64,000 bases of DNA from Tubulanus polymorphus (taxonomy: Eukaryota > Nemertea > Palaeonemertea > Tubulaniformes > Tubulanidae): assembly GCF_964204645.1 (NCBI RefSeq), contig NC_134029.1:529501-593500 (forward strand), in the 5' to 3' direction. Shown piece by piece: positions 44,130 through 54,559 of this stretch. Below the pieces are notes generated by a model. That model searched no databases, was not told where the DNA came from, and saw nothing but the letters and a program-made list of their open reading frames with translations. Position 1 is the stretch's first letter, and each line of letters starts with the position of its first letter. A program made the translations under genes and the position numbers.

Positions 44130-46437
44130 ATGTTAGTCGTCATACTGCGCATTTTACCCGGTTATTTACAAGGTATCAGATACACATGTATCAATGATAT
44201 TCTATGTATCGATATTTACGACTTATACTGAAATATTTGTCATGTTTTCAGCGTGTACTGATTCTTCAGGCAGCTGTAATTATTGGGCAAGTATTGGTGA
44301 ATGTGATATCAATGTGAATTGGATGCCCAAAAACTGTCCGGTATCGTGTAAATCGTCTTGTAATTGTGCTGGTATGTGGAAATTCAATAGAGGCCTGACG
44401 CAACTGACTCCCAGGTTCAATCTAAAGCTTCACTTAATCGGGTACTGGGGATAAGTTATCCTTATCCGGCAGGGATTCTTACCCGATGATATGTCTCGTT
44501 GCCGTCAGGTTCGAATCCCTGCCGAGGGAGGATGTGCTATCGGTATACAGCAATATTAGTTACCACTTCCCTTAATGATTATTCTTAGTAATTGAGAAAT
44601 CCTGCTTTATTTGTTTCCTGATCATTTCCTGATCTAAACCACAGACAAGTTTATATTCACCGGACAAGTATATATTCGTTTTTTTTAGCGGACGCTTTTC
44701 CCGGTAAAAATGCGGACACGAACTGTAACTGTCAGGGCTGGGTGAAAAATAGGAACTGCGTGAATCAAGCGGCTTTCATGGATACAAATTGTCAAACATC
44801 CTGTGCATACAGAAATAGTGAGTTCCCTGTACACATCTTGTGAGCTTCATTTTTCCTAATCTTCAGACCATAGAACTCAGTTCAATGCCTCAGACCAATG
44901 GTGGTTACTGGACCGTGTTTTATCGGTGCCCCTTAGCACTTATGTGTATATCTCCGTGGCGTAACGTATGCGTGACATTGGTCTACTGGTTAGCGCGCTT
45001 GCTTTCCAAGTACGAAACTCGGGTTCGAATCCCGGTGGCTTCCCTGAATTACACTGTTCTTCCTCTTTACCTTGATGACAGCTGCTCTATTTTTTTCATT
45101 TTTCTTACAAAACTATAATAGGTGTAAACTGTGGTACACCGCCAGATGTTGCGCACACTGTTGTCACGAATTTAGATTCGAGTAAGTGGTTGGGAACGAT
45201 TACATACGCTTGCGCCCCCTATGCGACCGCAGCGTCCAATGACCCTTTAGCAGACGGAGAGAGAATCTGTTCGCGGATACCGAACTCAGCCGTATGGCTC
45301 AAGATAAAGAAACACTTTGATCCAGTTTGCAACGGTAAATATAACAAATTCAAATATATCTTTTTTCGTACACCTTTTATAACTATCAAATTCTACTAAA
45401 TGTAATAAAATCTTTACCGTTAAACAGTAAAGAATTGTACGGGTTCGCCGTCTGATGAAGCGTTTTCTACGTGGAACGCAACGCCCCCTAGACAAGCCGA
45501 TAATACTTATATATACGATACACTGATAACCTATACATGTAAAACGGGTTATGAGGTGAAATCTGGAGATACAACTCGTAAATGTTTCGCCAATACAACA
45601 TTTACCGGTTTCTCAGACTGGACACCGATCGTCTGCGGAAGTAAGTTTTAATCATTCCGAAAAAACGTCTCGCAAACAAAGAATAAAAAAGCTCGTTTAA
45701 AGTTTTGTAATTTTGCTCTCAGAGAAGAATTGCGGACAGCCACCGACTGTCGATTACTCAACAGTAAAAACTACAGGAAGTTTATTCGGAGATACAGCTA
45801 CGTATACTTGTAATACTGGTTACACATTGAGCGGTAGTCCTAGTATAACGTGTGAATCCACTGGAGCGTGGAATACTGCACATCCAGTCTGTACAGGTAT
45901 ACCTTTACATGGTCGCTTTTTTCGAAAACAGTTTCTCAAACGGGTTCAAACATAAGCATAAACAATTAGGAACACATAAACTGTAATCTCTCAACTTTTA
46001 ATCAAATTACTTTTGTTTTTCCGTATCTAATCAGGAAAAGATTGCGGCGCTCCTCCAGTTGTCGCGAATGGTAATGCTTCCTATTCATCGACTCTTCACA
46101 GCAGCCAAGCGAAATATACGTGTCTGACAAACTACGTAATAGGGGCTGATAATATAGTTACATGTGACAATGGTAAATGGTCTGGAACTACTCCAGTTTG
46201 CACAAGTAAGTTCATCATTTAACTGATTGTTTTCGTGAAATTACGATTTCGTATATAAACCCTACTTTATTTCTTTATTTTCTAGTGGTTGGAACATCTA
46301 AACTGGGATTATACGTAGGATTACCGATAGTACTACTCGTATTGGGAGCCGTAGGGCTGTTCGCCTTTATATATTCTAGATATTCATCGCAAAAGAAAAT
46401 TGTAGAAAAACTGCGAGGTTTCGACAGATTTTACTAG
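44130..46437 (+). CDS. ShKT/sushi membrane protein B (8 coding exons, 404 aa)
   Basis: Tandem paralogue of gene A. Exons: 44130-44172, 44252-44371, 44689-44817, 45122-45334, 45428-45640, 45723-45896, 46035-46205, 46286-46437, all joined in phase 1. It encodes a very short hydrophobic leader (MLVVILRILPGYLQG), two ShKT-like modules (CTDSSGSCNYW through CKSSC; NCNCQGWVKNRNC through CAYRN), four sushi modules, a transmembrane helix (LGLYVGLPIVLLVLGAVGLF) and a basic tail ending FDRFY. It lacks five of gene A's nine sushi exons. The leader is weak and barely half a usual signal peptide, so the true first exon may lie upstream. Sushi exons 2 and 3 are nearly identical to those of gene A, unlike the rest. 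Confidence 0.85.
44965..45047 (+). other. tRNA-like sequence (pseudo-tRNA or SINE) in an intron of gene B
   Basis: Contains an A-box-like TGGTCTACTGGTTAGCGC, a loop reading TTTCCAA, and a well-paired T-arm CGGGTTCGAATCCCG. The acceptor stem does not pair and the anticodon stem has a mismatch, so a working tRNA is unlikely. Another B-box-like GGTTCGAATCCCTGCC lies at about 44510. Confidence 0.45.
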
Positions 46438-46594
46438 AACTGTTATGAAACATGGGATTAATACACGGGCCCATACAGTTTCATTGACTGAGAAATTACC
46501 CCAAGGGATAAACCCTAAACTTGTGCCCGGTTACTGTGTGTTTTAAATTAAAGGTTTACCAGTTGAACCAAATTGTGTAAAAACTGATTGGTTA

Positions 46595-46600
46595 AATAAA
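46595..46600 (+). terminator. Polyadenylation signal of sushi gene B
   Basis: AATAAA about 160 bp after the TAG at 46435-46437; a second AATAAA follows at about 46608. Confidence 0.6.
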
Positions 46601-46715
46601 GTTTCCAATAAATCGTTTCAGCTGAAACATTTTTGCTGAATTTCGTCGTTGACTCTTTTAAACATTTATGATGTGTTGAATGATTTAAAATGAATGGTGG
46701 AATAAAACATACGTA

Positions 46716-46765
46716 CAGGACAACAATTCAAACCTAACTGGTGTAAGCTTTTTCATCAAACTGGA
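46716..46765. mobile_element. Partial copy of the 40.8 kb MITE-like family
   Basis: GGACAACAATTCAAACCTAA and AGCTTTTTCATCAAACTGGA parallel the right half of 40804-40938 (GGGCAACAATTCAAACTTAA and ACTTTTTCGTGAAACTGGAC). Confidence 0.5.
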
Positions 46766-47028
46766 ATATCATGAGTTTTCAACGACTTTTCAACGTTCCG
46801 AACTTTTCAATCGGTTATTAGTGCACAGTATCTACAATATTCGAATCAGATAGAAAAGGTCAACTTCTTTTTATAAATCTAAAACTGGTTTCCTTTAAGA
46901 GCCTCTCAGCCTTCAGTAAACTGACAACGACTTGGTGAATTCAGCTCAGGTGGAGATCATTAATTGACTCAATTATTCGGCAAGGCTCACAATGATATTC
47001 TAAGTACCTTTTTAAATCCTGTTCGCTG

Positions 47029-50000
47029 ATGGACAAAAAGCCAATAGCCGAAGAGGACGACACACCTGAGGAGGGGGAGACCGAATCAGAGCCGGAATCG
47101 ACGTCAACTCAACCAGTAGCACCGGACGTATCAACGCAGTAAGTTTGTATTTTAGCGTAACGAGTCATTCGTCAACGTCGTGGCCATGGTTACATCGGCA
47201 CCGTCTTTTACAAAAAGAATCTTAATGTTTGCAACTTTAATGAATTCACCGAGGCTGGGTGTTTGAGAGAGGTCCGACGGTTGGAATTTAATTTAACTAG
47301 GATTGGAATTTAATCTAAAACAGGTAACGTTTTTCAAATGTTGTTCCGTTCTAAAATCGAGAAGTTCTGGAAGCATCGGCGGTTTTTTTTTATTCAACAT
47401 AGATTAGTGTATTGGAAATACCAATATATAAGCGAAACCTTTCATCAGATATCATACCTAGGAAAACTCGTATTATTGCAAAATACCATTTTAAAACTGA
47501 TAATATAAGATTCACAATAAGAAAGATCAATGTTTCACTGAGGTAGTAGTTTACTAGTATAACCTAAAACTAATCTTCAGGAATGCGTTAAATAAATATT
47601 TGTTGGGCTCAAGGAAATATTTAGGACTCTTCTTTCTTTCTTAATGCGGGATTTTATACTGGGTGCCAAAGTGTTTCATGCATAGTTGATTTATTATTAA
47701 AACCTCGTTGACATGAAGTTCCATCTCCACAATCATCCTCCTTGTTGGTTTCCGTAACTACAATCACATTGACACTGTATCAAAAACCTATCTACTCAAA
47801 TATGTATATATCAATCTGTGATAGTAAGATCAATATAAATTTAAGTGATTTTAGTGTCGAATACATTCCCGTAAGTTGTGATCGTCTTGGTAAACTCTTT
47901 CAAGCGTTAATCAAAGGTCTATGTTATCGAAACAGCTACGGAACTTTAGTAGAAGTTGTAGTAGCTGTACCTTAAAACGTATAGAATAGTATAAAATCGG
48001 TATAAAATGAATAGGATCTGGACTCCGAGATACGGACGAAGAGTTGAGAATGAGGAGTTTACTATATCTATCAGTAGCAGGTTGGTGTAGAGTAGATCAG
48101 ACGCATTATAAAACGCCCGAATGAGGAAGGTTTTATTGAATCAAACATTAAACTTCAGTTCAACTGATCGCACGAATTCACCTTCTAAATTTTCCCATGA
48201 TTTCATTCAACTAAAAGTTCAATTCAGTATGTGTATAATTCTTTCGCGTGGAAGCTTTTTATTTCTTTAGAGCAGTTAAAATGAAATATATATATATTTA
48301 CTTCTGTTTATATTCTATTTCTGTTATCAAGTTTATTACGGGGTTCTTTTAGTTTTCGAGAACTGGCTTAACCTTACAGACCTTGAAAATTCGGCTATGA
48401 CAATATCACCCTAACAACAAATAGATAATACAGTTCATCACAGCAATATATCAGAGTCAATTCAATTGTTTCACTCTGGCCTTCAACAATTCGACTTTCA
48501 ATCTTATTTTTGTGAACTATGACGAGGAGACATCAAAGCCATAGATCCGTGGCTGAGAGAAAATGAAATCATTTTTCATATCTAAATGACGATTAACCCT
48601 CTTAAATAGTATATAAAACAAAGAGAAACGAATGATATTGAATATTTAAGTGACACGATTCTGATTTCTAGACACGGATGACTAATAGTTGTGTGTGAAA
48701 TAATAGCTCATATTTGGCAGGTTCTAATATAAACTATATTCATGTAAATGAAGTTTGTGGGAAAAGTGTATTAAAACAAATATTGAAAGTCACGTAATTC
48801 AAACTTCGATAGATTCACACACATACAAGATCTATTGCACATCAGAGAACAGTTCAAAGAGATTTCAGACTACTTTTAGACTTATACAAGTCACCAGTTT
48901 GTGACTTAAGCCCTGTTCCTGATAGGAGGAGTATATTAGAACTCTAGACTTGGAAAGCATCGGAATACTTCACACATTCCGGGTTTGTATTTTAGTTTTT
49001 AACTTTTTTTAGTATCCGGGTCTATTGTTTTAAGTTAAGATTTGACTCCAGGATGAAATCATTGTGTTGGCGAAAAAGTGGCATTAATCTGTATACGTAT
49101 CCTAGTTCTATTTGTCGACTGGTTTCTTTAGAGACCCGGGGTTGACCGTCGACTCCCACTTTTCACAAAAAGATGCTTTGAAAAATACCTTGATATATTT
49201 TTCCGTGAATAACTGCATTTATTATTCATAATTCTCATCAAATTCTTCTTACTAATGAATTCCAACTCAGTAATTTTAAAGGCACAGACTCCAATAGTTC
49301 GGATGTCTCTTTCAAACTAGACCCCTGGTGTTATCCTACATATATTACGTATACTAGCTTTAAGTGTGTGTATATTTCCAGGGAGGCGGCGTTTGGTCCC
49401 GATGACGAAACTTCGGGTCAGCCCGGAAGTCTATGGGCCAATCTTTACGATGATACAGAAGGTGAAGGTCACGGTGGCGCAACGATCGAAAACGAAAGCA
49501 ACCACAATACGAAAGAATCGACGAAACGAAAAGAGAAATCAGTTTCGAAACAATTCGCCCAAAAACGTCAATCAATGGCTCAGATATTGAAGGTAACTCC
49601 GCCCCCTACGAGGGACAGTGTTCCTAGACTGGTGGTTGATGACTACAGCGAAGGGTCCCGATACTATAACACGGGTTACGCGCCTGCGACATCCAGGGAA
49701 GTAGTTCCAGTCGTGCCAGTAGAATATAGTAACACAGGACCCGATCCCACTCCATCAAACAGTAGCTGGCGAACGCGAACTGGTGCTACAACTGTAGTCG
49801 CAGTTACCACATTTTCAAACCAGCATAACCCAGCGCCCCCTGTCATCGGGAACGGTAGAATAACCCCGGTGAAATCGGTGGCGCCTCCTAGTTATAAAAA
49901 ACCTCGCATTTATAATGGAGACACGTTGACCATCGACGAGGATGAAATTGAGTTCATTCTCAGTGAACATGGTGAGAATGAATTACGTGCTCGATTTAAA

Positions 50001-50753
50001 CGTAAATTATCGATGATTCTAGGAGCTTTGTGTTTGTGTATCGGTGTGATGATGGTCGCTGCTGCTCTTGTATTCTCATCTCACGTTTACTACACGGCTT
50101 CAGTCGTTATTGGCGTCATTTCAGGGTTAATATTCATGGCGACAGGTGGCGTATGCATCGCCGTTGCGGTTTACGTGTTTAACGTTAAGATTGTGTACGC
50201 GGCGCTAGGGTGCGCTGTTTTCTCGTTTATCGCTGCGTTTTTAGTTATTTTCATCAATTTCGGTGAAATGTTTGACGTGATTGGAGTTTACGGTTCCCTG
50301 TTACCCGATCATAATAACAGCACTCAAACCGGAGCTCGCGGTGTTTCATTATTCGCTGGTTTTGCGGGTTCTATCGTATCGATCGTACTTATCGCTTTTA
50401 CCTGTATAGGTTTGAACTGTTGGGAAGAGGCTGATATCGTTTCAGCCGCTAAAGAAGGTAAACTGCAGTTCAGAGACGGACGCCGGCCTCGCCTAGACGG
50501 GCTCAGTATGAGAGAGTACGGCTGGCGGACGCGCTCCAAGCGTAAACATATTCCACATCCGGTCGGCGTCAGATCTCTGCGACCCCTAGCGTCGTCTTCG
50601 GGAAGTAACGATAGCGGCCTCGATCTGGTGGATAGGGGTAGGACGCCGATGAGGCCGCCGGGTTCGAGACGCAGTTATATGAATGTTGTTAGGGATAATA
50701 ACACGCGTCAGGCTGATTCAATGTTTCATATGCATAGTAACCGTAGATACTAA
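47029..50753 (+). CDS. Four-helix membrane protein with long acidic/disordered N terminus (2 coding exons, 493 aa)
   Basis: Exon 1, 47029-47138, is acidic (MDKKPIAEEDDTPEEGETES). Exon 2, 49382-50753, joins in phase 2 (CA|G). Residues about 1-245 are polar, low complexity and probably disordered. Four hydrophobic helices follow at about 246-268, 275-302, 306-329 and 358-382, with an N-glycosylation sequon (NNST) in the loop between helices 3 and 4. After helix 4 come GLNCWEEAD and a basic Ser/Arg/Gly-rich cytoplasmic tail. The topology resembles tetraspan families (claudin/MARVEL/TMEM type), but the claudin W-GLW-C-C signature is absent and I do not recognise the family. The 2.2 kb intron contains nothing I can identify. 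Confidence 0.72.
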
Positions 50754-51323
50754 ACAGGGACCGAGTAGGGATATAGTTTACCGAGGGTTTGATCTTAGAA
50801 ACTGTGAGAATAAACCATGATGATTTTGAGATTGCCCCCGAAGTTATATCTGGTCTCAGGCAATATCAAAAATATGGCTGAATCTACTTAATTAGTAACA
50901 GTGTAACCTCGTTACAACGAACGTCGGTGCACCAGCAAATCTGTTCGTTATAACCGATAGTTAGTTCGTTATGTACGGTATGAAATTATGAAAAAAAATT
51001 TTATTTGGTGCGAAATTCTAAGCTTGTAATAACAGATAAATCGTTACATCAGAGTTTGTGATAACGTGGTTCAACTGTGACGTATATGTGCTGTCAACCC
51101 ACACCGTCCCTTACCCCCACCCCTCTCTTCCTCGAATCAGCTCCCCTCATGCTTTACACCAAAATCTCATCTGTGGTTCTATATATGTAGACATGGATAT
51201 GTAGATTATATATGCTTCAATAGCGCTGTATGTTTGATCATGGTTGAATACAGTTCCATATTTGATTGCACAATTGTTATAAGAATATTATTCATACTCA
51301 ATGTTTCTGAAAGTTATTATTGA

Positions 51324-51329
51324 AATAAA
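51324..51329 (+). terminator. Polyadenylation signal of the four-helix protein gene
   Basis: AATAAA about 570 bp after the TAA at 50751-50753, the first strong signal in the AT-rich 3' region. Confidence 0.45.
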
Positions 51330-52017
51330 TATTATTTGTTATCACGTCAGTCGAGTATTTTCTGGTACATTTTTCCGCCGTAAATTATGGGGAATATTTC
51401 GTAGTGAAATCATTAATCAAATTCAGTACTCGAAGATTTTCGACACGTATTTCTAAACGTCGAGCATTCATTCATATGTAGAGAATTCATGCATACTTAA
51501 TCAATGTCATTGAAACAGGTCAATTCAAATAGAAACCAATTTCTTTAAGTCTGGAATTAAAAGCGGCTTTTATCCGGTGCCTAAGCAGTACACAACTATT
51601 CAAATCCGTCGTTTTTTTCTATTGATATTATCAGATTGTTATTATTATAAATACGGCCTCCTACTGCGACATCCAAAAACTGTAGTAAAAAACTTGATTT
51701 TTTCCTTCTGTCAGTAACCTGTCGGTAACCTGTCAGTAACCTGTCGGACGGGCGCCGGTCACACGCTGATTATATCATACCATAATGAGATATTTAAAAA
51801 TATTGTTTTCATCGTGTTATCTAAACATGAATCTCATGCAGCTAGTTACTTTAACCGATTCTATGAGTTACAATTAAAGATTATTTAATCGAGGGGTTTG
51901 GGTGATTCCCTGCGGTGTGAAATCTGGAAACACAGCTCCCAGAAAGCGATTATTATAATATGTAACAGTTTTGTAAATGTCCCGCATTCTTTAGACTCCT
52001 CTCACCTTGTACAAAAT

Positions 52018-52176
52018 GACAGTTTGACATCAGACATTTTGATATGCCTCCCGTAGAAAACTGACTGCTTGAAAAAAAATGGAATTTCTATATGACTTTC
52101 TATATATAAATTCATTTTTTCCAAGCAGACAGTTTCCTGCTGGAGGCATATCAAAAATGTCTGATGTCAAACTGTC
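52018..52176. mobile_element. Near-perfect foldback palindrome (MITE-like), 159 bp
   Basis: The left arm 52018-52080 (GACAGTTTGACATCAGACAT then GATATGCCTCC and CTGACTGCTTG) is the reverse complement of the right arm 52112-52176 (CAAGCAGACAG, GGAGGCATATC, ATGTCTGATGTCAAACTGTC) with only a few differences. A ~31 bp AT-rich loop separates them. No coding capacity. Confidence 0.8.
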
Positions 52177-52280
52177 TTTTTGCGAGTGGAAGCTAAAGAA
52201 ACGGACTGAACTTTCAGACACGAACGGTGGTTTTTTTATCAGGCGGCGTCTTTTTAGCATCGCCAGAATGCGGTAGAGTG

Positions 52281-52580
52281 ATAGATCTAGGGGTCTGGGG
52301 GTAGATCTAGGGGTCTGGGGTAGATCTAGTGGTCTGGTGGTAGATCTAGGGGTCTGGGGGTAGATCTAGTGGTCTGGGGGTAGATCTAGGGGTAGATCTA
52401 GGGGTCTGGGGGTAGATCTAGGGGTCTGGGGGTAGATCTAGGGTCTGGGGGTAGATCTAGGGGTCTGGGGGTAGATCTAGGGGTCTGGGGGAGATCTAGG
52501 GGTCTGGGGGTAGATCTAGTGGTCTGGGGGTAGATCTAGGGGTCTGGGGATAGATCTAGGGGTCTGGGGATAGATCTAGG
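52281..52580. repeat. ~20 bp minisatellite (TAGATCTAGGGGTCTGGGGG)
   Basis: About 15 copies of TAGATCTAGGGGTCTGGGGG with small length changes and a G/T variant. AGATCT is a palindrome in each unit, and the G-runs are candidates for G-quadruplexes. Confidence 0.93.
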
Positions 52581-52811
52581 TCGTGACACCGAGTGGGGCA
52601 CTAACTGCTTGTGGCTTTTAGAGTAACTGCGTCATTGGAGGAATGTCCTTCTCGTTCTGTTGAAACCCGCATTATTATTTACCTAGCTCGCTGAAAACTA
52701 CCATTCGCACATTAAATAAAAAAACTTAAAACGATGAACACTCTTTCCATGTTTCAAAACTTTTTTCTTATAAAATATCCAACGAATTTCTGCATAAAAT
52801 AAAGAATTAAT

Positions 52812-53200
52812 TTAGACAGTCTTCTGGATGTGGATAATGATCGATACGGTATCGTCAATATTTAGAGCAGCTGTACTTGTTCCGGCTGGCTGAAATAAAC
52901 AGAATCAAAATCAGTAAAAACAAGGACGACGAAATGGTTCTAGATACTAAATATGCGCGGAAATCAGTGACGTCACCAACACGACGTAAGTGTGGTCATT
53001 AAGTATATGACGTCATCAGCGTACGAGATGTGTCAGATCTAATCTCATTTATATTGATTATATTTGATAGTGGACATTTCTTAGGATTCAAATTGCGTTA
53101 AGACGTTGGAACTGAGTGAAGCTTTACGAAGTGACGAAACCTACCAAGTATAACAGGTTATTGGACAACAGGCATTCATTTACAGATCCCTCAGAGTCAG

Positions 53201-53253
<53 letters not shown>

Positions 53254-54554
53254 TGGGGGTAGAATTCTTTAAACCATTTCATCACATCCGTAGAGATCAC
53301 TGAAATTATATCAAAATCATCTAGTTCTAGGTTCCTAATCCACGAAAATATCAGAAAATTTCCTGAATATCGGATTCAGATAATTCAGCGTCTGAATTTG
53401 GGATGGATATCTGAATCCGATCTGATGCGGCGCTCGTAGAGAAACCTGGCAATATTTGTTTTCTTTGATGACATGAATATTGAATTAGTGTCAGTCTGAA
53501 GTTGTGTTAATGACACCGACTTGACTCAGAAAATGGCAGCAGCATCAGGCAGTAGCTCCTACTGAGTGAGAAATCGGTCATGCATAACAAATACTGATCA
53601 GGAGAACAATGTTGAAATCTAAGCAATAAAACACTAGTTTGAAAGCTATGAAGTTCCTCTTTAACTCAATTTGTTTTTGAGCATAGACGATAAATCGGAT
53701 TAGATTCGTTGCGATAGTTCTTGAATTTCCGTACTAGCAACAATGAAAATTTTAAACAAGATTCAAGTTATATAATTGGATGATAATTTTGCAATATAAA
53801 GCTAATTTGATTTCAGCGACGGGTACAGCTAGATATCGGTGGAGCTATAGTTCCACGTGGAAGAACTGCGGTGGATGTGGACCGATGTACCTTGTTTATT
53901 GGTTGTTGTGAAAACTCGTTGTCGTCCGTGTATGAACAGGTGTAACGTCGGGACATCAAACTTCACCCACGACTTCCAACTACCGCGACCTCCAATCGAT
54001 AAACCAGTTCCTTTCTAAACGTAGAATAAATAGATACTTATTGATTATTCGAATCTTTCTTTTGAATTTGGGATTTATTTTTGTCGAGAATGAGCCACAT
54101 AGAATTCTATTTCCTTAAGTCGCAGCCCATGAAGTAGACTAGGCCTATATAAGATTTAAAAACCCACAATATTGATGATTAACAATGAGAAATGTGTAAC
54201 ACTGATGTTCCGGAGAGAATGCTTCTAACTCATCTTCACATTTATTTGAAATGAATGCACAGAGTGTAGTATGCATCGCGATTGATAAGACACTCGTCTT
54301 ATGACGATAGTGTAAGGAGAATTTTGACTTTTCTTTGGAGAAATTTTTCGATATTATTGTGGGATTCTCTTTATATCGGAGTATATACATCTCTGAAGCC
54401 GTCAGTCTAACAGATTTCCCTTGTTACAATCGTCAATATTGTAGGATTTCTGTGTATACATATTAAATAGCATACTTGTACACGGAATGCTTGAATGCGA
54501 TTTTGAATCTCGGAGAGAATTTTGTCATCGTTGAAATCATCAATGGATAAATGC
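52812..54554 (-). CDS. 3' part of an unrecognised gene with a polyglutamine tract (at least 4 exons)
   Basis: Exons in transcript order: 54554-54476 (HLSIDDFNDDKILSEIQNRI), 54014-53891 (GLSIGGRGSWKSWVKFDVPT then LHLFIHGRQRVFTTTNKQ), 53299-53184 (ISTDVMKWFKEFYP, about 18 Gln, SDSEGS), 52889-52812 (PAGTSTAALNIDDTVSII and on to QKTV, stop). All three junctions are GT-AG with matching phases (0, 1, 0), which is strong support for four short exons. The first exon begins in phase 2, so upstream exons exist; I did not find them. No transmembrane segment is visible. Family not recognised. The Gln tract is the antisense of a CTG array. Confidence 0.55.
53202..53256. repeat. CTG repeat, coding on the minus strand as polyglutamine
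   Basis: An almost pure run of CTG ending TTGCTG, read in sense on the minus strand as about 18 CAG/CAA codons within the 53184-53299 exon. Confidence 0.9.
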
Positions 54555-54559
54555 CTGTA

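Noticed and set aside
44965-45047. Functional tRNA gene
   Set aside because: The T-arm is good but the acceptor stem does not pair and the anticodon stem is imperfect.
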